Source: Hydractinia symbiolongicarpus
Taxonomy: Eukaryota > Cnidaria > Hydrozoa > Anthoathecata > Hydractiniidae
Assembly (NCBI RefSeq): GCF_029227915.1
Contig: NC_079876.1
Location: 36,063,828-36,127,827, forward strand
DNA length: 64,000 bases
Direction of reading: 5' to 3'
Every line of letters starts with the position of its first letter. Within the stretch, counting starts at the first letter, position 1. Shown piece after piece: positions 48,430-63,790 of this stretch. Made by a program: the position numbers and the translations under genes. The notes beneath the pieces are model-generated. The model was given only the letters and a program-made list of their open reading frames with translations. It ran no database searches and was not told the origin of the DNA.

Positions 48430-48550
48430 ACGACCGCGAACAAACCCACGGGTTCGCCCGTCTTTTTTTATACCACACTACGTGCGTTTTGTTACTTGCG
48501 GTACCATATTTTATGACCGACAGACGCATACAGGTATTAAAATATAGACA
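48430..48550. repeat. third copy of the ccacgggttcgcccgtc hairpin repeat
   Basis: cccacgggttcgcccgtc, then a T-run, tgcgtgcgt-ttgttact and gaccgacagacgcata, parallel 5460-5575 in order. The long outer stems are not preserved. Confidence 0.6.
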
Positions 48551-48847
48551 AGAGCCACAACCCCATGTGAGTAAAAATCAGAATGGGCAAAATAAAACAA
48601 ATAAATAATGTTGGCTAGGATGAAAAGCTTTTTTATAGCACTGAAGAAAACGGCTAACACGTGAGAAACGTTCAATGGTATTAACAATCTATGAGAAAGT
48701 CAATTCACTCGTCAATTGTCTGTCCTGAGAATAACTTGTTTTAAGACACACAAGACGAATAAAGGATTCCAAAAACCTTATTCTTAACCAATAAAAAGTA
48801 TTTCTAAAAACAAATTTTGCTTACTATTGTTTTCTTCGCCGTAGTAG

Positions 48848-49005
48848 GATTATTATAAAAAAGAACATATAAAATTTACAATAAAATACACGAAGCTTTT
48901 CATTACTTTTTCATTACTTACCTGAAGATGTAAAGTTTTATTTATGAAAAGCTTCGTGTACCTTTTTGTAAATTTTATTTGTTTTTTTTATAATAATTTT
49001 TGCTT
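48848..49005. repeat. palindromic foldback sequence
   Basis: Arms of about 55 bp: cacgaagcttttcat (near 48889) against atgaaaagcttcgtg (near 48945), extending outward through ataaaatttacaa/ttgtaaattttat to attataaaaaa/ttttttataat, with a loop of about 40 bases. Probably a small non-autonomous element. Confidence 0.75.
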
Positions 49006-49659
49006 ACGTTTCGCCTCAACATTTACCCCTACTTTTATAAGAACACTAAGGATAAAAGCTGTTAAAAAGTAAGAACAAAATAAGAACAATTGGCAGGCTG
49101 AAATGTTATTGACTTTTCACTTGTCCTGGAAAACACAATGGATACAAAGAGATATATTTCATGAGGGAAGATTTTTTTGTTGTGGTTTTTTAAAACTTGT
49201 TCTTTGTCCCAAAATGCGCAATGTGCTAGAAAACATTGTCCAAATGTGTGACAATAAGTTAAACAAAAATTGATAGTGAAAAAAATCATTAAGCTGAACT
49301 TAAAAAAGAACATCTTAAACTGAAACCATCCTGGTTCTTCGAATCAAGAAAAATGCAAATATAATAAGAAAAATTACATCAATCTTGCAAAGCTTAGACT
49401 TCCGTTAAAGGAAAGGCAAACAAAAAAAAATATTTTGTGGCAGCCAGAGAATAAATTTTAAGCTAAAGAAAAAAGTTTATAGATTTCTGAACCCTAAAAT
49501 TTACTAAGGTAACTACTATAATAACAATTAAATAAATATATTTCACAACTAAGTACCTCTATACATTCCTAGGAAAATGTCTATAGAATGTTCATGGCTG
49601 TATAAGGTGAAAATAAGTAGGATTTTGGATGAGTACATCCAACATCCTACTTATCCAAA

Positions 49660-50255
49660 ATGGGTTCATCAAACCGAGGTTTGCTGTTTGATGGCTGTTT
49701 GACGCATTTGAGTCGAACTCCATCAATCAGCGTTTAATGATATACGGAACTGGAAACTTAGAAGCTTCCCCGGTTGCTAAAAACCGTTAAGTTAATGCTA
49801 GCCATTCATCAGCATTCACGGGTTTGGTTCTCCTCTCTCCTTAGGCGAAATTAAATCCGAAATTTTGGTTAATATTAACTCAAAATCAACAATATCCATT
49901 CGGAACATTTCTCGGAATTCAAATCAATATTCGATTTTTAGTTCCTTTACAATATTATTAAATTATCCCTTTTCAACTCTTCGTTTTATCCAGCTGCGTC
50001 TTTTTCCTCGATGTGGCTTTTCATCATCAGAATACATAAGCTCACTCAATACCAGAAGATACGCCATATCAGCCGCCATTTTGAAATTTTGTAAATGAAT
50101 AGGCCTTCAATCATTTCCAATGTTTTGATAAAACATGTTTGACGAGTTACGCAAATGGAAAATTCGATTTCATCAAACATTCGCAGTTTGATAAAATTTT
50201 CATCAAACAGTTTGATGAGCTGTTTGATGAACAGTTTGACGCATTTGCGTCCGTC
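49660..50255 (-). pseudogene. PIF/Harbinger (HARBI1-like) transposase remnant
   Basis: Minus strand from an ATG at 50079: MAADMAYLLVLSELMYSDDE, then KRRSWIKRRVEKG, later FREMFRMDIVDFELILTKIS and DEWLALT-RFLATGEASKF. This follows the N-terminal region of HARBI1-type transposases (W-x-R...Y-NN-L-ELR...F-R-FLRM...F-LL...LA-TLRFLATG). Stops and frameshifts break it and the catalytic DDE part is missing. Both flanks carry repeated tttgatga and gtttgacgcatttg motifs, probably the element's subterminal repeats, so this looks like an internally deleted Harbinger element. Confidence 0.6.
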
Positions 50256-51267
50256 TTAAACATAAAAAATGAGATATTTGACTAAAGATAACCAAGAACA
50301 TATTACGTACTATAAGTAAAAACAGCATTTTATAACTTTCTTTTAAACTTCTCTGAACTAAAGAAATATTTTTCATGACCAACAACAGTATTTTGTTCAA
50401 GTTTTGAGTCCGTTTCCACCAAAGTTTGTTATGATGAGATGGCGCCATATTTGCATAAATATACACACCGAAAACATTTAATAACACAACCTTATTTGTA
50501 ACTTTTTACTTTTAGTTAGTTCAGTCAGTTCAGTAAGTTCAGTAGCATAAAATAATAAAAATATGTCCCTTACATGCAGTTCAACATTTTTGCTACTTTG
50601 ATTTTCAACGTTTTCTAGTGTAACCATTTTTGGGTATATTGACCAATAACTTTCACAATGGAGAGAAATATATCCTATTGTTTTTTAATTGGACCACCCA
50701 TTTGGCAAGTCTGTAAATATACTCAATTATAAATAATTAAGCACTCACAAAGATGTGAACAAAATCGATTTATAGTGAGGAATCTTCTATGAAGCAGACG
50801 ACCAATCCAGTCGTTCTGGTCTTTAAAATAAACACTCATCATAAACATTTACTCAGCAGCCGTGCGGCAAGCGCAGTTCGCCTCTCCTTTAATCAACTAA
50901 AATCACACCATTGTGGTAGACAAAATCTTATACACTGAGATTGCTAAAGTAGATTGTATACGGAGCGGTCTAGCAATTACCTGTGCGTATACAACAAAAT
51001 AACATTAGAAATATCAAAGGAGCATCTAATTCTAATCCGAATTATCTGAAATGGGAAAGTGAAAACGTCTACATGTCAAAGCAAAAACTAAAAAAGTTTC
51101 CGACTTATCGATATTTTTTGAAATCTCTTTTTCAATTGTCCATTCCCACGACAGGTGGGATATTAAGGTTTGAAAATTCCTCACATTATGCAATGCTTTT
51201 GTAGTCAACCAATCAGATTAAAGAATTCAAGTGTGAATATTCCACCTATTTAAAATTTCGCAAATAA
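50256..51267. other. AT-rich DNA, nothing recognised
   Basis: Includes a short run of agttcagt repeats (50510-50545) and unremarkable short frames. Confidence 0.5.
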
Positions 51268-51350
51268 AAGAGAACAATTGATCAGCTCACCCTGCGGGGG
51301 CTGAAGGGGACAAAAAGACAACCAGTAGGGGACACCCGGGTTTGAACTAC
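51268..51350 (-). pseudogene. relic of the tRNA-Cys 3' end and spacer, inverted
   Basis: tcagctcaccctg...gggacaaaaaga...ccagtaggggacacccgggtttgaac matches, in reverse complement, the Cys gene 3' half plus its downstream spacer. The 5' half is unrecognisable. Opposite orientation to the neighbouring relics. Confidence 0.6.
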
Positions 51351-51746
51351 ATGAAAGACAGCGTATTTAAGCAGTTTAAAAATAGCTAATCATATAACCA
51401 ACAAAGGCTCCCAATTTTCTAGGAAATTTTCTTACCTAAATTACTTCTCCTGTTTTTTTTATTCCCTTTAAAGGTACTGTCCGTTAAAAATCAAAATTTT
51501 GGTATGAAACAATTTAGTATGAGCAATATAACAATATAGTAGGAAACGAAACAAAACTTGCTTTCAAAGTTATTCAGCTCCATCTTAAAAAACAAGAACT
51601 TAGAAACCCGAATTCTTATGACATCTGCAAGTGCGATTGTCTTGTATATATAATTGGTAAGTTAAAAAATTAGTAAAAGGAAGGAAGTTTATTAATTCTC
51701 AAACTACTTCAACATTTTGACATAAGCATATTACAAACGTTGGTTG

Positions 51747-51820
51747 GCCATAGATAGCTTAGCAAGAAGACCGTCAGACTGAAGATTTGAGTGTCCCTGG
51801 TTCAATCCTGGGTCTCGGCA
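51747..51820 (+). pseudogene. tRNA-Phe(GAA) relic
   Basis: Retains gtcagactgaagat (GAA anticodon), a B box ggttcaatcct and the 3' ggtctcggca, but the D-arm is destroyed (tagcttagcaagaagacc) and the acceptor stem has extra bases. The Phe-Gly spacer of the array is faintly visible downstream. Confidence 0.7.
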
Positions 51821-51983
51821 TTATAACAACATACAACAGAGCGTTTTTGGTTTGTGGGTGCAGCATTAGGACATTTTTCTAACGATTTTTTTCCTTTCTT
51901 CTGTAAATCGAACATTTCTTAAGTTAAGTTGCTCTCTCACGCGCTGATGTTATATACCCTGTGCGTGGATTCCGTCCTTGGCG

Positions 51984-52055
51984 GGGGATATAGCTCATTA
52001 GTAGAGCATTCGACTGCAGGTCACGAGTTCCCTGGTTCAAACCCGGGTGTCCCCT
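51984..52055 (+). pseudogene. tRNA-Cys(GCA) relic
   Basis: Acceptor and T-arms are intact and gactgcag is kept, but the 3' side of the anticodon stem is disrupted (gtcacgagtt instead of atcgagaggt) and the D-loop is changed (cattagtag). Confidence 0.75.
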
Positions 52056-52129
52056 ACTAGTTGGCTTTTTGTCCTCTTCGGCACCTGAGTGGTGAGCTGA
52101 TGAATTATTCTGGCTACCCAGGAATTTCT

Positions 52130-52211
52130 GCTGCGATGGCCGAGTGGTTAAGGCATTAGACTTGAATTCTAGTGGGATCTTCCCGCGTAGGTTCAAACCC
52201 TACTCGCAGCG
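52130..52211 (+). tRNA. tRNA-Ser(TGA), diverged copy, possibly functional
   Basis: 82 bases with paired acceptor ends (GCTGCGA/TCGCAGC), anticodon loop CTTGAAT on a pairing stem, long variable arm and T-loop TTCAAAC. It differs from array copies at several positions, but most stems still pair. Confidence 0.6.
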
Positions 52212-52288
52212 AATCTTGAAACATTCTTTTTGATCTGGTCAAGTGGCTATCACATCGTACACACTTTTGCCATGTGATAGAATTGATC

Positions 52289-52338
52289 ATGGCTGAGATA
52301 GCTCAGTTTGGCGTGCGTTAGTCTGGGGATTCATACAT
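52289..52338 (+). pseudogene. tRNA-Phe relic, 5' part
   Basis: ggctgagatagctcagtttgg matches the first 20 bases of tRNA-Phe; similarity then falls (gcgtgcgttagtctgggg against gagagcgtcagactgaag) and is lost. It marks the left side of the interval holding the transposase gene. Confidence 0.65.
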
Positions 52339-53101
52339 TTGGAAGTAACAAAAGGCCCATTGTTTTTCTTTTGTTACGTATTCCAATTTTTTCCAATTTC
52401 ATGAATAGGTCCTTTCATAGCGTATGAATAGAAATTCCAATTTTTTTGAATAGAATTGGAAATTCTGTTGTTCAAAATTTGGAGTTCTATTGTGTCAAAT
52501 TGGAAATTTGGAATGCGCTTTTCTCATTGGTTCGTTCTAAATTCGAAGAAAATAAAATGGCCGTTCAAAAGCGAAGAGATGCAACGGTTGGAGCAGTGCA
52601 AGATTATGTCGATTTGTTTGCTTTTTCTTGGTTTCTATCTGGAAATAAGTGTCTATACAATGGTCTAAACATTTGTAATTCTTCTTATGCTTTTGATAGC
52701 CAGTAAGTGCTGCTTGAAAGTTTGATATAATAATGTCTTTGGGGAGTTTATGTCTCTGTGCTTGTGTTTGTGTGGCTAGCTAGCTGGCACTATGTTTTAG
52801 TTGTGTAGCTAGGCATCAAAAGTGATTTGCATTTGCTTTCTGTTTTTTGGGAAGTTTAGGTAGCCTTTAGTTTGTCTCTTGTGAATTAAGACTATGTGCT
52901 TTGACTGCGAGTTTGTCTATAAGCTCCCTAATAGGAAACGTTTGCTCAGCTTGTCTTTTGATGATGAATATAAAGCTAAACTTTCAGTTTGTGCTAATAC
53001 TATACTCCCTGTGTATTGGTTATTATTGTTGTTTTTTACACCAATATACCACATAAGTAGCTATATATAAGAGGATTTCTGTTGTCATTTATTACGTTAA
53101 A

Positions 53102-58622
<5,521 letters not shown>

Positions 58623-58742
58623 GTTCATGTAATTTTTTATGTAAAACGGGTAACATATGCCCTTATTAACACACCACCACGCCTTTTCTTTTTCCTTTTT
58701 CTTTCCCCCCTCTTTTCCCCCTTTTCTCCAGTCTTTTATGCC

Positions 58743-58749
58743 CCTTCCT

Positions 58750-58798
<49 letters not shown>

Positions 58799-58815
58799 AA
58801 TCCCGGGTCTCGGCA
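58743..58815 (+). pseudogene. tRNA-Phe(GAA), unit 1, 5' acceptor strand replaced
   Basis: From position 8 onward identical to the intact Phe genes. The first seven bases are ccttcct instead of gccgaga, so the acceptor stem cannot form. The array homology starts exactly here. Confidence 0.85.
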
Positions 58816-58952
58816 TTTTATCACTGCCCAGCAGGGCGGTTTGAGGTGGTGAATGCAAGCAGCCGTAGCACTTTTCTTCAGCTATGTTTTTTTATTTATT
58901 TTCCTTCCTTTCTTTTTTACGGAGGGTATTTTCAGGTGTAGGTAAAACACGA

Positions 58953-59023
58953 TGCATTGGCGGGGAATCGAACCCCGGTCTCCCGCGTGGCAGGCGAGAA
59001 TTCTACCACTAAACCACCAATGC
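58953..59023 (-). tRNA. tRNA-Gly(GCC), unit 1
   Basis: Minus strand GCATTGG...CCAATGC acceptor, anticodon loop with GCC, T-loop TTCGATT. D-arm reads GGTTTAGTGG. Confidence 0.95.
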
Positions 59024-59139
59024 GTTACTACTCATTTCCAAAATTTCCGAGTGACAGTGTATCACGTCCCGGTGTGTTAGTAGCCTTAACGGCATTTCAG
59101 ACGTGTGATATTGAGATTTTCAAAATCTCCCAACAGGCA

Positions 59140-59212
59140 GGCGCTGTGGCTTAGCGGTTAAAGCGCCTGTCTAGTAAACAGGAGATCCCCGGTTCAAATC
59201 CGGGCAGTGCCT
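59140..59212 (+). tRNA. tRNA-Thr(AGT), unit 1
   Basis: Acceptor GGCGCTG/CAGTGCC, anticodon arm CCTGT-CTAGTAA-ACAGG, T-loop TTCAAAT. Confidence 0.95.
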
Positions 59213-59270
59213 TTAGCAGTAATGTTGTGCTTTCTGGTCGGCCTTGTGGCAATGGCCAGCGGTTTTTCAG

Positions 59271-59352
59271 GCTGCGATGGCCGAGTAGTTAAGGCGTTTG
59301 ACTAGAAATCAAATGGGATCTTCCCGCGTAGGTTCGAATCCTACTCGCAGCG
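59271..59352 (+). tRNA. tRNA-Ser(AGA), unit 1
   Basis: 82 bases; anticodon loop CTAGAAA on a TTTGA/TCAAA stem, long variable arm GGGATCTTCCC. D-loop has gagtagtt where units 3-5 have gagtggtt. Confidence 0.93.
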
Positions 59353-59449
59353 GACGCAAAAAGGTGTTTTTGACACGAACAGAAAGACAGAGCTAGTTCA
59401 AATTGTCAGAAAAAGCATGACATCTAAATTACTTAGTGGTGCGAATGTG

Positions 59450-59521
59450 TCCCGCATGGTCTAGTGGTTAGGATTTCTGGTTTTCACCCAGGCGGCCCGG
59501 GTTCGATTCCCGATGCGGGAA
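59450..59521 (+). tRNA. tRNA-Glu(TTC), unit 1
   Basis: Acceptor TCCCGCA/TGCGGGA, anticodon loop TTTTCAC, T-loop TTCGATT. The T-stem has one C-A mismatch (cccga) relative to unit 3. A T6 run follows. Confidence 0.92.
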
Positions 59522-59597
59522 GTGTACATTTTTTAAGTTAAGTTGCTCTCTCACGCGTTGATGTTATATACCCTGTGCGTGGATTCCGTCCTTGGCT

Positions 59598-59669
59598 GGG
59601 GATATAGCTCAGTGGTAGAGCATTCGACTGCAGATCGAGAGGTCCCTGGTTCAAACCCGGGTGTCCCCT
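59598..59669 (+). tRNA. tRNA-Cys(GCA), unit 1
   Basis: Acceptor GGGGATA/TGTCCCC, anticodon loop CTGCAGA on a TTCGA/TCGAG stem. Confidence 0.95.
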
Positions 59670-59743
59670 ACTAGTTGGCTTTTTGTCCTCTTCGGCACCT
59701 GAGTGGTGAGCTGGTGAATTATTCTGGTTACCCAGCAATTTCT

Positions 59744-59825
59744 CCTGCGATGGCCGAGTGGTTAAGGCGTTAGACTTGAAATCTAATGGGATCTTCCCGC
59801 GTAGGTTCGAACCCTACTCGCAGCG
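59744..59825 (+). tRNA. tRNA-Ser(TGA), unit 1, first base changed
   Basis: Anticodon loop CTTGAAA. The gene begins CCTGCGA rather than GCTGCGA, so the 1:72 pair is C-C; otherwise intact. Confidence 0.85.
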
Positions 59826-59905
59826 AATCTACAAACATTCTTTTTGATCTGGTCAAGTGTCTATCACAACGTACAGACCTTTGCCATGTGATAGAATTGA
59901 TCATG

Positions 59906-59910
59906 GCCGA

Positions 59911-59961
<51 letters not shown>

Positions 59962-59978
59962 AATCCCGGGTCTCGGCA
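59906..59978 (+). tRNA. tRNA-Phe(GAA), unit 2
   Basis: Acceptor GCCGAGA/TCTCGGC, anticodon loop CTGAAGA, T-loop TTCAATC. First complete Phe gene of the array. Confidence 0.96.
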
Positions 59979-60115
59979 TTTTATCACTGCCCAGCAGGGC
60001 GGTTTGAGGTGGTGAATGCAAGCAGCCGTAGCACTTTTCTTCAGCTATGTTTTTTTATTTATTTTCCTTCCTTTCTTTTTTACGGAGGGTATTTTCAGGT
60101 GTAGGTAAAACACGA

Positions 60116-60186
60116 TGCATTGGCGGGGAATCGAACCCCGGTCTCCCGCGTGGCAGGCGAGAATTCTACCACTAAACCACCAATGC
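60116..60186 (-). tRNA. tRNA-Gly(GCC), unit 2
   Basis: Identical to the unit 1 gene, D-arm variant GGTTTAGTGG. Confidence 0.95.
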
Positions 60187-60302
60187 GTTACTACTCATTT
60201 CCAAAATTTCCGAGTGACAGTGTATCACGTCCCGGTGTGTTAGTAGCCTTAACGGCATTTCAGACGTGTGATATTGAGATTTTCAAAATCTCCCAACAGG
60301 CA

Positions 60303-60375
60303 GGCGCTGTGGCTTAGCGGTTAAAGCGCCTGTCTAGTAAACAGGAGATCCCCGGTTCAAATCCGGGCAGTGCCT
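60303..60375 (+). tRNA. tRNA-Thr(AGT), unit 2
   Basis: Identical to the unit 1 gene. Confidence 0.95.
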
Positions 60376-60433
60376 TTAGCAGTAATGTTGTGCTTTCTGG
60401 TCGGCCTTGTGGCAATGGCCAGCGGTTTGTCAG

Positions 60434-60515
60434 GCTGCGATGGCCGAGTAGTTAAGGCGTTTGACTAGAAATCAAATGGGATCTTCCCGCGTAGGTTCGA
60501 ATCCTACTCGCAGCG
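60434..60515 (+). tRNA. tRNA-Ser(AGA), unit 2
   Basis: Identical to the unit 1 gene, including the gagtagtt D-loop. Confidence 0.93.
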
Positions 60516-60612
60516 GACGCAAAAAGGTGTTTTTGACACGAACAGAAAGACAGAGCTAGTTCAAATTGTCAGAAAAAGCATGACATCTAAATTACTTAGT
60601 GGTGCGAATGTG

Positions 60613-60684
60613 TCCCGCATGGTCTAGTGGTTAGGATTTCTGGTTTTCACCCAGGCGGCCCGGGTTCGATTCCCGATGCGGGAA
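60613..60684 (+). tRNA. tRNA-Glu(TTC), unit 2
   Basis: Same T-stem mismatch (cccga) as unit 1. Confidence 0.92.
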
Positions 60685-60760
60685 GTGTACATTTTTTAAG
60701 TTAAGTTGCTCTCTCACGCGTTGATGTTATATACCCTGTGCGTGGATTCCGTCCTTGGCT

Positions 60761-60832
60761 GGGGATATAGCTCAGTGGTAGAGCATTCGACTGCAGATCG
60801 AGAGGTCCCTGGTTCAAACCCGGGTGTCCCCT
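60761..60832 (+). tRNA. tRNA-Cys(GCA), unit 2
   Basis: Identical to the unit 1 gene. Confidence 0.95.
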
Positions 60833-60906
60833 ACTAGTTGGCTTTTTGTCCTCTTCGGCACCTGAGTGGTGAGCTGGTGAATTATTCTGGTTACCCAGCA
60901 ATTTCT

Positions 60907-60988
60907 CCTGCGATGGCCGAGTGGTTAAGGCGTTAGACTTGAAATCTAATGGGATCTTCCCGCGTAGGTTCGAACCCTACTCGCAGCG
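60907..60988 (+). tRNA. tRNA-Ser(TGA), unit 2, first base changed
   Basis: Begins CCTGCGA as in unit 1; remainder intact. Confidence 0.85.
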
Positions 60989-61068
60989 AATCTACAAACA
61001 TTCTTTTTGATCTGGTCAAGTGTCTATCACAACGTACAGACCTTTGCCATGTGATAGAATTGATCATG

Positions 61069-61073
61069 GCCGA

Positions 61074-61124
<51 letters not shown>

Positions 61125-61141
61125 AATCCCGGGTCTCGGCA
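61069..61141 (+). tRNA. tRNA-Phe(GAA), unit 3
   Basis: Complete and identical to the unit 2 gene. Confidence 0.96.
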
Positions 61142-61278
61142 TTTTATCACTGCCCAGCAGGGCGGTTTGAGGTGGTGAATGCAAGCAGCCGTAGCACTTT
61201 TCTTCAGCTATGTTTTTTTATTTATTTTCCTTCCTTTCTTTTTTACGGAGGGTATTTTCAGGTGTAGGTAAAACACGA

Positions 61279-61349
61279 TGCATTGGCGGGGAATCGAACC
61301 CCGGTCTCCCGCGTGGCAGGCGAGAATTCTACCACTAAACCACCAATGC
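61279..61349 (-). tRNA. tRNA-Gly(GCC), unit 3
   Basis: Complete, with the GGTTTAGTGG D-arm. Confidence 0.95.
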
Positions 61350-61465
61350 GTTACTACTCATTTCCAAAATTTCCGAGTGACAGTGTATCACGTCCCGGTG
61401 TGTTAGTAGCCTTAACGGCATTTCAGACGTGTGATATTGAGATTTTCAAAATCTCCCAACAGGCA

Positions 61466-61538
61466 GGCGCTGTGGCTTAGCGGTTAAAGCGCCTGTCTAG
61501 TAAACAGGAGATCCCCGGTTCAAATCCGGGCAGTGCCT
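61466..61538 (+). tRNA. tRNA-Thr(AGT), unit 3
   Basis: Complete and unchanged. Confidence 0.95.
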
Positions 61539-61596
61539 TTAGCAGTAATGTTGTGCTTTCTGGTCGGCCTTGTGGCAATGGCCAGCGGTTTGTCAG

Positions 61597-61678
61597 GCTG
61601 CGATGGCCGAGTGGTTAAGGCGTTTGACTAGAAATCAAATGGGATCTTCCCGCGTAGGTTCGAATCCTACTCGCAGCG
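61597..61678 (+). tRNA. tRNA-Ser(AGA), unit 3
   Basis: Complete, D-loop gagtggtt. Confidence 0.95.
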
Positions 61679-61775
61679 GACGCAAAAAGGTGTTTTTGAC
61701 ACGAACAGAAAGACAGAGCTAGTTCAAATTGTCAGAAAAAGCATGACATCTAAATTACTTAGTGGTGCGAATGTG

Positions 61776-61847
61776 TCCCGCATGGTCTAGTGGTTAGGAT
61801 TTCTGGTTTTCACCCAGGCGGCCCGGGTTCGATTCCCGGTGCGGGAA
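61776..61847 (+). tRNA. tRNA-Glu(TTC), unit 3
   Basis: The only copy in the window with a fully paired T-stem (ccggg/cccgg) and intact acceptor. Confidence 0.96.
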
Positions 61848-61923
61848 GTGTACATTTTTTAAGTTAAGTTGCTCTCTCACGCGTTGATGTTATATACCCT
61901 GTGCGTGGATTCCGTCCTTGGCT

Positions 61924-61995
61924 GGGGATATAGCTCAGTGGTAGAGCATTCGACTGCAGATCGAGAGGTCCCTGGTTCAAACCCGGGTGTCCCCT
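61924..61995 (+). tRNA. tRNA-Cys(GCA), unit 3
   Basis: Complete and unchanged. Confidence 0.95.
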
Positions 61996-62069
61996 ACTAG
62001 TTGGCTTTTTGTCCTCTTCGGCACCTGAGTGGTGAGCTGGTGAATTATTCTGGTTACCCAGCAATTTCT

Positions 62070-62151
62070 GCTGCGATGGCCGAGTGGTTAAGGCGTTAGA
62101 CTTGAAATCTAATGGGATCTTCCCGCGTAGGTTCGAACCCTACTCGCAGCG
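62070..62151 (+). tRNA. tRNA-Ser(TGA), unit 3
   Basis: Begins GCTGCGA, restoring the 1:72 pair that is broken in units 1-2. Confidence 0.96.
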
Positions 62152-62231
62152 AATCTACAAACATTCTTTTTGATCTGGTCAAGTGTCTATCACAACGTAC
62201 AGACCTTTGCCATGTGATAGAATTGATCATG

Positions 62232-62236
62232 GCCGA

Positions 62237-62287
<51 letters not shown>

Positions 62288-62304
62288 AATCCCGGGTCTC
62301 GGCA
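62232..62304 (+). tRNA. tRNA-Phe(GAA), unit 4
   Basis: Complete and unchanged. Confidence 0.96.
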
Positions 62305-62441
62305 TTTTATCACTGCCCAGCAGGGCGGTTTGAGGTGGTGAATGCAAGCAGCCGTAGCACTTTTCTTCAGCTATGTTTTTTTATTTATTTTCCTTCCTTT
62401 CTTTTTTACGGAGGGTATTTTCAGGTGTAGGTAAAACACGA

Positions 62442-62512
62442 TGCATTGGCGGGGAATCGAACCCCGGTCTCCCGCGTGGCAGGCGAGAATTCTACCACTG
62501 AACCACCAATGC
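62442..62512 (-). tRNA. tRNA-Gly(GCC), unit 4
   Basis: D-arm reads GGTTCAGTGG, the form commonest in animals, unlike units 1-3. Confidence 0.96.
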
Positions 62513-62627
62513 GTTACTACTCATTTCCAAAATTTCCGAGTGACAGTGTATCACGTCCGGTGTGTTAGTAGCCTTAACGGCATTTCAGACGTGTGATATT
62601 GAGATTTTCAAAATCTCCCAACAGGCA

Positions 62628-62700
62628 GGCGCTGTGGCTTAGCGGTTAAAGCGCCTGTCTAGTAAACAGGAGATCCCCGGTTCAAATCCGGGCAGTGCCT
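62628..62700 (+). tRNA. tRNA-Thr(AGT), unit 4
   Basis: Complete; the preceding spacer lacks one C (cacgtccggtg). Confidence 0.95.
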
Positions 62701-62758
62701 TTAGCAGTAATGTTGTGCTTTCTGGTCGGCCTTGTGGCAATGGCCAGCGGTTTGTCAG

Positions 62759-62840
62759 GCTGCGATGGCCGAGTGGTTAAGGCGTTTGACTAGAAATCAA
62801 ATGGGATCTTCCCGCGTAGGTTCGAATCCTACTCGCAGCG
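62759..62840 (+). tRNA. tRNA-Ser(AGA), unit 4
   Basis: Complete, D-loop gagtggtt. Confidence 0.95.
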
Positions 62841-62937
62841 GACGCAAAAAGGTGTTTTTGACACGAACAGAAAGACAGAGCTAGTTCAAATTGTCAGAAA
62901 AAGCATGACATCTAAATTACTTAGTGGTCCGAATGTG

Positions 62938-63009
62938 TCCCGCATGGTCTAGTGGTTAGGATTTCTGGTTTTCACCCAGGCGGCCCGGGGTCGATTCCCG
63001 GTGCGAGAA
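62938..63009 (+). pseudogene. tRNA-Glu(TTC), unit 4, damaged
   Basis: T54 is changed to G (position 62990, T-loop GTCGATT), which hits both the tertiary pair and the Pol III B box. The 3' acceptor reads TGCGAGA (change at 63006), unpairing another position. Probably non-functional. Confidence 0.8.
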
Positions 63010-63085
63010 GTATACATTTTTTAAGTTAAGTTGCTCTCTCACGCGTTGATGTTATATACCCTGTGCGTGGATTCCGTCCTTGGCT

Positions 63086-63157
63086 GGGGATATAGCTCAG
63101 TGGTAGAGCATTCGACTGCAGATCGAGAGGTCCCTGGTTCAAACCCGGGTGTCCCCT
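63086..63157 (+). tRNA. tRNA-Cys(GCA), unit 4
   Basis: Complete and unchanged. Confidence 0.95.
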
Positions 63158-63231
63158 ACTAGTTGGCTTTTTGTCCTCTTCGGCACCTGAGTGGTGAGCT
63201 GGTGAATTATTCTGGTTACCCAGCAATTTCT

Positions 63232-63313
63232 GCTGCGATGGCCGAGTGGTTAAGGCGTTAGACTTGAAATCTAATGGGATCTTCCCGCGTAGGTTCGAAC
63301 CCTACTCGCAGCG
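63232..63313 (+). tRNA. tRNA-Ser(TGA), unit 4
   Basis: Complete, GCTGCGA start. Confidence 0.96.
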
Positions 63314-63393
63314 AATCTACAAACATTCTTTTTGATCTGGTCAAGTGTCTATCACAACGTACAGACCTTTGCCATGTGATAGAATTGATCATG

Positions 63394-63398
63394 GCCGA

Positions 63399-63449
<51 letters not shown>

Positions 63450-63466
63450 AATCCCGGGTCTCGGCA
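63394..63466 (+). tRNA. tRNA-Phe(GAA), unit 5
   Basis: Complete and unchanged. Confidence 0.96.
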
Positions 63467-63603
63467 TTTTATCACTGCCCAGCAGGGCGGTTTGAGGTGG
63501 TGAATGCAAGCATCCGTAGCACTTTTCTTCAGCTATGTTTTTTTATTTATTTTCCTTCCTTTCTTTTTTACGGAGGGTATTTTCAGGTGTAGGTAAAACA
63601 CGA

Positions 63604-63674
63604 TGCATTGGCGGGGAATCGAACCCCGGTCTCCCGCGTGGCAGGCGAGAATTCTACCACTGAACCACCAATGC
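63604..63674 (-). tRNA. tRNA-Gly(GCC), unit 5
   Basis: Complete, GGTTCAGTGG D-arm as in unit 4. Confidence 0.96.
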
Positions 63675-63790
63675 GTTACTACTCATTTCCAAAATTTCCG
63701 AGTGACAGTGTATCACGTCCCGGTGTGTTAGTAGCCTTAACGGCATTTCAGACGTGTGATATTGAGATTTTCAAAATCTCCCAACAGGCA

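Larger units (their letters stand above)
51916..52338 (+). repeat. decayed part of the tRNA array unit (Cys - Ser(TGA) - 5' Phe)
   Basis: Collinear with 59537-59930 of the array: same spacer gttgctctctcacgcg, then Cys, Ser(TGA), spacer ttctttttgatctggtcaag and the beginning of Phe, with many substitutions. Homology fades within tRNA-Phe. This relic immediately precedes the transposase gene. Confidence 0.85.

Noticed and set aside
52557-52701. Possible first exon (MAVQKRRDATV...) ending at a gtaagt donor upstream of the transposase gene
   Set aside because: Good start context and donor, but its phase does not join to the exon at 53102 and no link can be shown.
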